In this document: positions 57,762 through 64,000 of the stretch, one piece after another
How positions within the stretch are numbered: position 1 is the first letter of the stretch
Layout of the letters: every line of letters starts with the position of its first letter
Assembly: GCA_020635075.1 (NCBI GenBank)
Contig: JACKAM010000002.1
Location: forward strand, 558,001 to 622,000
Direction of reading: 5' to 3'
Length of the DNA: 64,000 nt
From: Pseudobdellovibrionaceae bacterium
GTDB taxonomy: Bacteria; Bdellovibrionota; Bdellovibrionia; Bdellovibrionales; UBA1609
Program-made: the position numbers and the translations under genes
The notes under the pieces: model-generated
What the model was told of the DNA's origin: nothing
What the model saw: the letters and a program-made list of their open reading frames with translations, nothing else
Database searches by the model: none

Positions 57762-59368
57762 AAAACATCTTCGGCATTTTGATCCTAATTTTGACTCCGA
57801 TAACTGCTTGGGCCGTCGGCGGCGCCGGAGGAAATGATTTTCTTCGCTACAAACATCCAGTACATGGTTACAGCATCCAATACCCGGTATCCTGGGAGCT
57901 GGTTGAGACCTCTAGCAGCGAAACCGAATTTAACAGCCTTCCCTCATCTCTTCCAACCCCTGATGGATCCTTCCTAAAAATCACTGTTGTCGATGGCTAC
58001 CAAGGTTCTCCCGAGGAATATGGCAGGGACTTTCTATGTGGCACCTGCGATTGGCTCAGAGCTTCTGTAAACAACCTAGTTGGAGTCAATCACACCGGCC
58101 AATGGACGTCCGGACCCTACGGTCTCAGGCGTGAAATGTTGGCGGTTCTTCAATTTAGCGGAAAACTCCTAGTGCTAAAGGCAGAGGTCAGTACTTCGCG
58201 CGGAGGAGCCGGAATTGTATCACTCATGATTGAATCTCTAAAAGAAGACTCTCAGCTTGGAAAGCAAGAGAGCTCCATCGACTGGGCAAGAATTGACAGC
58301 CCCCAATCTACCGTGGGCGGGGCTGTACAAATTCGCCTCAAGGGAATCACTGATCTTGGAGGCTCCGGCAAGGTTGTCGGTCACTTTGCTGATCTCGACA
58401 GTAGAATGGAATTTCGATTGCGGGGCTCGCTTCAACCTTCTGGCCATCCCATGGAGTATACTGGTGGATTGCCCCTTGGATTGATTCCTGCTGGCACCTA
58501 TAAACTGGTAAGCCTTCGTCTGGAATCAGAAGTCGGCACCTTCCATCCCCAGGGTGGCTACTGGGTTGAGGTTTTAGATCCCTCGCGCCGGAGTCTGCCG
58601 TTTGCCCTCTGGACGATCACAAACCCTTCAAAGGTCATCGAAGTCAGAGTCGGCGAAGTTGCCAAGATTCCATTCGCGACCAACTTTCAGGCCAATGACT
58701 TCATCAGCGAAGGGAGCTGGCCGTTGACCTGGGAGTCGCCTCAGAATTTCTCTGTCGAAATACCTATTCCCGAAACTCTCCCGGAAGGCGAATACAAAAT
58801 TCAGATTGCTGGAATGGAGAGGATCTTCGTCAACTACAAGCTGTTTCAGTTTCCAGGCCTGATTGCAGAACCCTTTAATGGTCCCGTGGTTGTCGGCTAC
58901 AGGGATCTTAAAATCAAAGTCGTTAACCCAAATCGCTTGGACTCCCCCTTGAAAATCGTCGGTATTTCAGGGCCACGGGCACAGGTTCGCTGCGGCGATG
59001 ATGTGGAGTTGCAGGTTGAGTTTAACCATTCCCCCGACAAGGTTTCCGTTTTTCTCCCAGATTCAGCTAGAAACCTCCAATCGGGTCTAGCGGTACGGCT
59101 GCCCATTAAAACTCAAGTGGATGGGAATTTTCTCAGGCTATGGGCCGGTTCAAGCTGTTTTTCCACTCGTCCAATCGGGCCCACTGATATGGAACTTCGA
59201 GATCTTAAGAGCCATCAAAGGATAAAAGTGACTCTGTGGAAAAACAAAGTCTGGGCCGAAGGTTCAACTATCAACTACTTCGACGCGTTCGGAGAATTTG
59301 GCACGTTTGACGTTTTCAACTTCCCTCAGGCGAATCCGGTTTACTTGGTTAGCCCGATTGAATGGTAA
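57758..59368 (+). CDS. Large secreted protein with PsbP/Mog1-like N-terminal region
   Basis: 536 residues with a signal peptide (ILILILTPITAWA). Residues about 25-165 resemble a PsbP/Mog1-like domain, with the mark YSIQYPVSWELVE and a long beta sheet. The remainder contains regularly spaced strands that could be immunoglobulin-like repeats and ends FPQANPVYLVSPIEW. It has few Cys (FLCGTCDWL, VRCGDD, SSCFST). It overlaps the regulator gene by four bases, so regulator and secreted protein are translationally coupled. No named family for the whole protein. Confidence 0.75.
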   Translation: MKNIFGILILILTPITAWAVGGAGGNDFLRYKHPVHGYSIQYPVSWELVETSSSETEFNSLPSSLPTPDGSFLKITVVDGYQGSPEEYGRDFLCGTCDWLRASVNNLVGVNHTGQWTSGPYGLRREMLAVLQFSGKLLVLKAEVSTSRGGAGIVSLMIESLKEDSQLGKQESSIDWARIDSPQSTVGGAVQIRLKGITDLGGSGKVVGHFADLDSRMEFRLRGSLQPSGHPMEYTGGLPLGLIPAGTYKLVSLRLESEVGTFHPQGGYWVEVLDPSRRSLPFALWTITNPSKVIEVRVGEVAKIPFATNFQANDFISEGSWPLTWESPQNFSVEIPIPETLPEGEYKIQIAGMERIFVNYKLFQFPGLIAEPFNGPVVVGYRDLKIKVVNPNRLDSPLKIVGISGPRAQVRCGDDVELQVEFNHSPDKVSVFLPDSARNLQSGLAVRLPIKTQVDGNFLRLWAGSSCFSTRPIGPTDMELRDLKSHQRIKVTLWKNKVWAEGSTINYFDAFGEFGTFDVFNFPQANPVYLVSPIEW

Positions 59369-59387
59369 TTGGTTTTGGAGACGGCCC

Positions 59388-61412
59388 CTACTGACTGCCA
59401 CCAATCTTGAAGTTCCTCAGCCTGGGCGAACTCCCCGGAATCCGGGACTCGAACCAGCCCTGAAGCTGAAAGTAGCGGCTGGTTTGATTAAGAGGCCCCA
59501 TGTCTAGGGAAGGGAAGAGCATCGAAGAATTGACGAACTCTGACCAGAAGGTGGAGCTTGATCCGTCAAAGCCAATGAAGCTAGAGTTATCTGAACAATC
59601 AGACTGAGTACACGCTCGAACCTGAAATTGCACACGGTAGGCTCCGCGCTTATAGAGATTTAAAACTTCGGCGTCAGCCATTTGGCGATTCCAAATGGCA
59701 AGCTCATCAATCTGCCCCTCTAGAGGATTGGACACGGGAGTAACCGTACCGTCTCCACTGCCAATCGTCGAAGCCCCAATCGCCCAGGGTTCAAAATTGC
59801 CCGCCCCACCAGAAGATGCGTCCAGACCTCCGGAATAGGGGTCAGTGGCGAGCGGTTGACCGTCAACATAGAGCTTCATCCCCGCTGCGCCAAATGAGGC
59901 CGCTACGTGGTGCCAGCTGTTCAAAGACAAAGGGGTGCAATTGGTCGTAATGGTATTGTCGGCCGTACTCGACTGGATTCTGAGTCTTACTTCAGAGTTC
60001 GGAACAACCTTAAGATCAAAGTGTCCACCCGTATCAAAGCCGCTTGAATCTTTTGATACGATTCCATAAGTTCCGCCAGACCCAGTGACCTTAACCCACA
60101 CGGAAACCGTCCCTTCACTTAAATCGAAATCAGAGTGATGAGGGATTTCCAGGTACTGAGTTCCATCAAATGCCATGGCCCCACCAAAGGCGCCTTGATT
60201 GCTCACCGTCGGACAGGTTCCCGTACATGAACCCGTGTGAACAGTGGAGGTTCCTCCAGAGTCGTCAACAAAGGTAGTGGGCGTTCCCGTCTCGTTGAGG
60301 TGATATAGAAGAACATTTCCCGTCATACTGACATTTCCGGAAGAATAACCGGTTTCAGTGGTTTGGTTGTTTGGGAGCTCTTTTCCATAGGGTGCCTCAG
60401 GCTCCCAACTCAGAATCTGCCAATTGAGACTACCGCCGGCATTGAGAACAGGCGAACGAAACTCACCGTAGAGCTTACCCTGCCTATCATATACGAGCTT
60501 GATTTCGCTGGCGGTCAGAGCCCTACTCCAAACAGAGGCCTCATCAAGCTTACCCTTCCAATAGCGAAGATCTCCCACACATCTTTTTCCGATATAAAGA
60601 GGCGAACCGTCATTAACCAGGCTTCCTGTCTGGCTAAGGGATGCAATCTTTTTGCCGTCCGCGTAGTAAACCATTTCGGAGCCATTGTAGGTTCCAGCAA
60701 CGTGGGTCCATTGCCCTTTGGTGATTGTTCCGACGTCCATTCTCTTGTAGCCACCGACTGTGGTTGTCGTGCGGAAGTTGAACTGTGCTCCATTATCGAT
60801 TCCTAGCATATAGGTCTCGTTATTCACACTCGGCCCTTTGCACAGGAGCGCAAGATCAGTCGTGACAGATGGATCAACCCATATCCAACCCATTACCGTT
60901 AGTTGATCACCAGTAATTTCGATTTGTGCTGTGTTAGCCACCTCAATGTAGTCGTTCACGCCATCGAACACCATGCCGCGATCCACTTGGGCCGACTCAC
61001 AGGTCAAAGTGGCATCACCATCTTTGCTTAGGCCTGGAGTTAAACCTAAAACATCCTGAACACTCGCGTTGTTACCGACCAATCCGTCTGAGCCCTGATC
61101 CAAGCGCCAGTAAGCCGCCAGACCGGTAGTGTTAATCCAAGAAGAGTTTAGGGGATAGCTACTGGGTATTGAGGGACTTTGTTCAAGACCGATCCAACCA
61201 TCTAAGGCATCGTAGGCAAGACCATCAGAACTTCCTTCAGATCCAGCGACAATTCCTGAAAGATTCAAATTAAAATGGGTGGTGATACTCGGGGGCAGCA
61301 GTGCATTGGGGTCACCACTAATTGACCCACTGATTTGGTTGTCCCCTAAACGACAACCAAGCATGAAGACCGAGATGGCCAATGTCCCTAAGAAAACGTA
61401 CCGCTGAGACAT
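59388..61412 (-). CDS. Lipoprotein with two LamG/concanavalin-like domains
   Basis: About 674 residues from ATG 61412. The signal FLGTLAISVFMLGC ends in the lipidated Cys. The first LamG-type domain (about 100-290) has VFDGVNDYIEVANTAQIEI, LTVMGWIWVDP, GQWTHVAGTYNG and LYIGKRCVGDL; the second (about 325-570) has AFDGTQYLEIPHHSDFDL, GTVSVWVKV, NSWHHVAASFGAAGM and YVDGQPLAT. The tail (570-674) may be another beta domain. LamG domains bind sugars, Ca2+ or proteins, so a role in surface attachment is possible. Confidence 0.86.
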   Translation of the reverse strand: MSQRYVFLGTLAISVFMLGCRLGDNQISGSISGDPNALLPPSITTHFNLNLSGIVAGSEGSSDGLAYDALDGWIGLEQSPSIPSSYPLNSSWINTTGLAAYWRLDQGSDGLVGNNASVQDVLGLTPGLSKDGDATLTCESAQVDRGMVFDGVNDYIEVANTAQIEITGDQLTVMGWIWVDPSVTTDLALLCKGPSVNNETYMLGIDNGAQFNFRTTTTVGGYKRMDVGTITKGQWTHVAGTYNGSEMVYYADGKKIASLSQTGSLVNDGSPLYIGKRCVGDLRYWKGKLDEASVWSRALTASEIKLVYDRQGKLYGEFRSPVLNAGGSLNWQILSWEPEAPYGKELPNNQTTETGYSSGNVSMTGNVLLYHLNETGTPTTFVDDSGGTSTVHTGSCTGTCPTVSNQGAFGGAMAFDGTQYLEIPHHSDFDLSEGTVSVWVKVTGSGGTYGIVSKDSSGFDTGGHFDLKVVPNSEVRLRIQSSTADNTITTNCTPLSLNSWHHVAASFGAAGMKLYVDGQPLATDPYSGGLDASSGGAGNFEPWAIGASTIGSGDGTVTPVSNPLEGQIDELAIWNRQMADAEVLNLYKRGAYRVQFQVRACTQSDCSDNSSFIGFDGSSSTFWSEFVNSSMLFPSLDMGPLNQTSRYFQLQGWFESRIPGSSPRLRNFKIGGSQ

Positions 61413-61573
61413 GAAGTCCTTCCTATCAATATTATCGACTCCTGCCCCTCCCGAGAAAAGAGTCCACAGTACTTTCGACGAAATCTTAACGGAATTGCGG
61501 CTCAATCTGAGAAACTGAGCCATAAACGTTCCAGCTGGAGACTGGTCATTAGGTTGACTTTTTCGGGACAGTA

Positions 61574-61789
61574 TTACCGATAGGCCTTGTCCACCTCTTC
61601 TTTGATCAGGCGCCTCAGGCTTTCCATGCCAAAATCATCCAGGGCCCTACCGTTTTCAAAAAAGGTGGGCGTCCCGCGGACGTTAAGAATCCGCAGATGC
61701 TCAAATATCAACTCGGGTTTGGAATCATGGTGGCTGCCCCACTGTGGTTGGTAATAAAACAAAAGCTCTAAAGCCTTCCAATGCCGATC
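61574..61789 (-). pseudogene. Decayed DsbA-family thioredoxin gene
   Basis: The remaining open frame (from TTG 61762) reads FYYQPQWGSHHDSKPELIFE then LNVRGTPTFFENGRALDDFG, clearly the C-terminal third of a DsbA-like oxidoreductase (cis-Pro in TPTFF). Codons before it still read DRHWKALELL, fitting the family's WKALExLFYYQP helix, but a TAA interrupts the frame at 61790-61792. A stretch of about 25 residues usually found between the PELI and LNVR parts is missing, and the whole CxxC domain is absent. So this looks like a broken remnant, not a functional gene. Confidence 0.65.
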
Positions 61790-61955
61790 TTAGCCTCGCC
61801 TCGGCTCTCTAGTTGACGTGCCTTGACTACAAGAATGGTCCGGAATCAGGACCTGGCCCACCCTTTGCTTTGGGACTATGCGGGTCCAATTTAAGGGTCT
61901 GGGTAGAGACTAAAGATGTCGATGACATCGGCATACCTTAGATATGGAGCGAAAA

Positions 61956-63338
61956 ATGTCACTTACTACAAAATCTGTCGGTTTCATCGTCACCGCTATG
62001 GCTGCCACACTGTCTTTTACCGCAACCGGTAAGGGCCGCCTCCCAATTAGCAAAATGGATTTTCCAACAAAGGTCGTCAGCGTCGATTTCACCTCGGTGA
62101 CCTCCCCTCGCTATGATCGGGATGGCATGAACGAATTCTTGATCGCTCCAATTTTGTCCTGTGCTAAGGACATTTCGGAGTTTTTACCCCGATCACGGGC
62201 TCTGTTTGATCTCGCAAGCGTCCCGGCAGTCCAATCCTACTGCCAACCCATCCATGTAAGGGGGGCCACCGGTAAAATCTCCCTTGGTGCAGAAGAACTC
62301 ACTACAGTTTATCCAAACGGACAGCTCAGCGTTAAGGCTCCCATCGATGTCTTTGGTTCCGAGACCCACCTCGTGTTGGTGTGGCTCGAACTCAACAAAT
62401 CAGCCGCTGCTGCCGGCACCATCGTCAACTGGGCTGCGAGTGAGGTTTTCAAAGTTGACTGGGGTTACAATGTTATCGGCTACCATTCTGTTCAGATTAT
62501 TAACGATGAAAACAAGGGTCATCTGGCAATGAGCCCCACCTCCGAAGGTGTTGGCGAAGGTTCAGCTGTCGCTAGTTATACTATTCAGCCGTATGCAAAG
62601 GGCGAAATGGAAAAAACCGATCAGCTCACTTATGAACTGTTATCCCGGAAAACGAGTGTCGCTGACCTGCATGACTTTCGCAACCTTGGTTCTCCATCTG
62701 AGCAGATCGTTCACCTGGAAAAAATTGCCAAAGAAATCGGCAATGAGTTTGGACTGAAAATCTCATTAGGGACTTTGGACGCAGGGAACGTGGAAAAATG
62801 GCAAGGACGGGTTTATGGTCAACTGGCTCAGATTGAAGACGCCCTTTATACGACAAAAGAAAGACATCCAGATTTAAAGTGGTCCCCTAACACCAAGATC
62901 GTTGCCTTTGAAAACTGTGACATTAACCACCTCCCTTCTGACAAATCCAATCCAGTTATTTGCTTTACAACATTTGGAATGTGGCGAAATGCAATGGAAC
63001 GAGTGGGGCACCGCTCCTGGATTACTTCAGATGAGAACGACCTATTAGGACGTCAGTCTGAAGAATACTACTACTGCAGACGAGAAGCCGGAATCGGCTG
63101 CTTACTAATAGGCCTCACCTCGAACGTGGCCGACGTCGCCAACTACAGTCTCCAGTGGGGTGATTTGGCCCTAAGCCAGGTACAAGGCCTTTTCGACAGT
63201 GAACACGAGCCTTACTCCCGCAGCAACTACGACTACTCTATGTTTCAGGTTCTGCCTCAAAAGATCATTAAAGCAATGCGTGATGTCTCTTCGCCCGGCT
63301 ATGATGGCAAGTTGATCAATTTAAAGGGCGGCAAGTAG
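61956..63338 (+). CDS. Secreted protein of unknown function
   Basis: About 460 residues from ATG 61956 (GGAG six bases upstream; the earlier ATG at 61944 lies within that site). The signal peptide is VGFIVTAMAATLSFTATG. The mature chain has scattered Cys (LSCAKD, SYCQPI, ENCDIN, VICFTT, YYCRREAGIGCLL) and several Trp and Tyr residues, without repeats or recognisable catalytic motifs. No family recognised. A hairpin follows the stop. Confidence 0.72.
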   Translation: MSLTTKSVGFIVTAMAATLSFTATGKGRLPISKMDFPTKVVSVDFTSVTSPRYDRDGMNEFLIAPILSCAKDISEFLPRSRALFDLASVPAVQSYCQPIHVRGATGKISLGAEELTTVYPNGQLSVKAPIDVFGSETHLVLVWLELNKSAAAAGTIVNWAASEVFKVDWGYNVIGYHSVQIINDENKGHLAMSPTSEGVGEGSAVASYTIQPYAKGEMEKTDQLTYELLSRKTSVADLHDFRNLGSPSEQIVHLEKIAKEIGNEFGLKISLGTLDAGNVEKWQGRVYGQLAQIEDALYTTKERHPDLKWSPNTKIVAFENCDINHLPSDKSNPVICFTTFGMWRNAMERVGHRSWITSDENDLLGRQSEEYYYCRREAGIGCLLIGLTSNVADVANYSLQWGDLALSQVQGLFDSEHEPYSRSNYDYSMFQVLPQKIIKAMRDVSSPGYDGKLINLKGGK

Positions 63339-63367
63339 TCGCTGCCTTACCCCCTGATTCTATCGAC

Positions 63368-63391
63368 GGCAACTCGGCATTTGGAGTTGCC
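63368..63391. terminator. Hairpin after the secreted-protein gene
   Basis: GGCAACTC (63368-63375) pairs with GAGTTGCC (63384-63391) around an eight-base loop, 30 bases after the stop codon. Only an A-run (63408-63414) follows on the plus strand, so it better fits leftward transcription from the convergent gene. Confidence 0.5.
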
Positions 63392-63416
63392 ACCCAGATT
63401 TGGCACTAAAAAAAGA

Positions 63417-64000
63417 TTATTTTGACCCCGAGTACAGATATTCCAGGTCTTGGGGAGATAATTGTTTAGAAAGATCGATCGACCGCACCGTTCGGTCGGT
63501 CTGCTCATTGGTAATCGGACCGATCGCTAACAAGTCTGTTCTTGGATGGGCCAGCACATAGGCGTTGAGCATCTGATCAACGGTATAACTGGTTCCATAT
63601 TTTTGATTAAACACTTCAGTAAAAGTGACGACCCGATGCCATCGAGCTTCATTTTCGGATGTAAAGATCGAGTGGTAGACATTCTTCCAATAGGGGTCAC
63701 CTTTAAGGAATTTGTCATAAGCATGGGCCTTGGCGTTCTCCCACTGCGGGGCCGGCTTGTCCAAAATACTGAAGCCGCCAAGAGGAGAATAGGGCATGAT
63801 TTTGATTCCTTTTTGGAAGTTGGGATCCATCATTTCTTGATGGGTGACTTGTACTCCCAAAGCATGGATGGATCTTTTGCTCATTTCAAACAAAGAAAAA
63901 TAGGGGCTGTTAATAGTTGGGCGTATCAAGTTGGGCTGAGCTCGGCTGATCTGCACGGATTGGTCAACCCTATCCGCCACCCAGTTTGACCAACCCATCA
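63417..64000 (-). CDS. Aldo/keto reductase C-terminal part (partial)
   Basis: 194 residues of the C-terminal half; the N-terminus lies beyond the window's right edge. The family pattern is visible in GWSNWVADRVDQSVQIS, IKIMPYSPLGGFSIL and LAIGPITNEQTDRTVRSIDL, the last being the NADPH-binding region. Aldo/keto reductases use NADPH to reduce aldehydes or ketones. Catalytic residues of the barrel's first half are not visible here. Confidence 0.86.
   Translation of the reverse strand, partial: MGWSNWVADRVDQSVQISRAQPNLIRPTINSPYFSLFEMSKRSIHALGVQVTHQEMMDPNFQKGIKIMPYSPLGGFSILDKPAPQWENAKAHAYDKFLKGDPYWKNVYHSIFTSENEARWHRVVTFTEVFNQKYGTSYTVDQMLNAYVLAHPRTDLLAIGPITNEQTDRTVRSIDLSKQLSPQDLEYLYSGSK

Noticed and set aside
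1..64000. CRISPR arrays, insertion sequences, integrases, toxin-antitoxin or phage genes
   Set aside because: No regularly spaced repeats, transposase or integrase motifs, or phage structural genes were seen on either strand.

Overview
The window is one contiguous stretch of bacterial chromosome with roughly half GC, tightly packed genes on both strands, short intergenic gaps and many 1-4 base start/stop overlaps. Two TIGR02147-type regulators, many secreted proteins and lipoproteins of unknown function, a FecR-domain outer-membrane-type protein, an ECF sigma/caspase locus, a monomeric isocitrate dehydrogenase and an HRD-variant Ser/Thr kinase together suggest a Gram-negative predatory-type or delta-like bacterium, most likely Bdellovibrionota. 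That placement is an inference from gene families, not from a marker gene. No rRNA, tRNA, CRISPR array, insertion sequence or phage gene was found.

Layout. 1-2.1 kb: the end of a HlyD-type adaptor, then permease and ATPase of a MacB/Lol/Dev-type exporter. 2.1-10.9 kb: nitroreductase, secreted proteins, a FecR-barrel protein, an RlmI-type methyltransferase, a YyaL/SPATA20-type thioredoxin-domain protein and a CoA-binding protein. 11.0-12.7 kb: an ECF sigma factor, a small membrane anti-sigma candidate and a CpxP/Spy-like periplasmic protein. 12.8-14.5 kb: a lipoprotein gene, then a 500-base non-coding region holding a large imperfect inverted repeat. 14.5-18.7 kb: a second ECF sigma factor, a membrane protein with a DUF4384-like periplasmic part, a secreted caspase-like protease with a beta-barrel-like C-terminus, an outer-membrane-type protein and a basic secreted protein. 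This is the most unusual locus here.

18.7-26 kb: housekeeping and accessory genes (P-loop kinase-like protein, DTW protein, rhomboid protease, YtfJ-like protein, TIGR01777 epimerase, GNAT-nitrilase fusion, two YbjQ-like proteins, an M48 protease). 26-32 kb: secreted proteins, a TIGR02147 regulator overlapping two secreted-protein genes, a transglutaminase-like protein and an SGNH-like protein. 32-40 kb: an ABC-2 exporter, a cyclic-nucleotide-binding protein, an LpxH-like phosphoesterase, monomeric isocitrate dehydrogenase, and a LysR / amino-acid permease / half-size GDT1 cluster. 40-53 kb: a c-type haem lipoprotein, a TfoX_C / radical SAM / AlkD cluster, an MFS transporter, a RimK-type ligase carrying a TrkA-C-like domain, a thioesterase, PhnA, methyltransferases, an acyltransferase, an exported cysteine hydrolase and inorganic pyrophosphatase. 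53-64 kb: an M23 peptidase, a Ser/Thr kinase, lipoproteins, a second TIGR02147 regulator overlapping a secreted-protein gene, a large LamG lipoprotein, a decayed DsbA-family gene, an unknown secreted protein and a partial aldo/keto reductase.

Three kinds of envelope control stand out. Two sigma/anti-sigma loci are each followed by periplasmic or outer-membrane proteins. Two TIGR02147 regulators each overlap downstream secreted-protein genes and have palindromes upstream. The caspase-like protease sits between an anti-sigma candidate and an outer-membrane-type protein, which would fit a proteolytic envelope signalling system.
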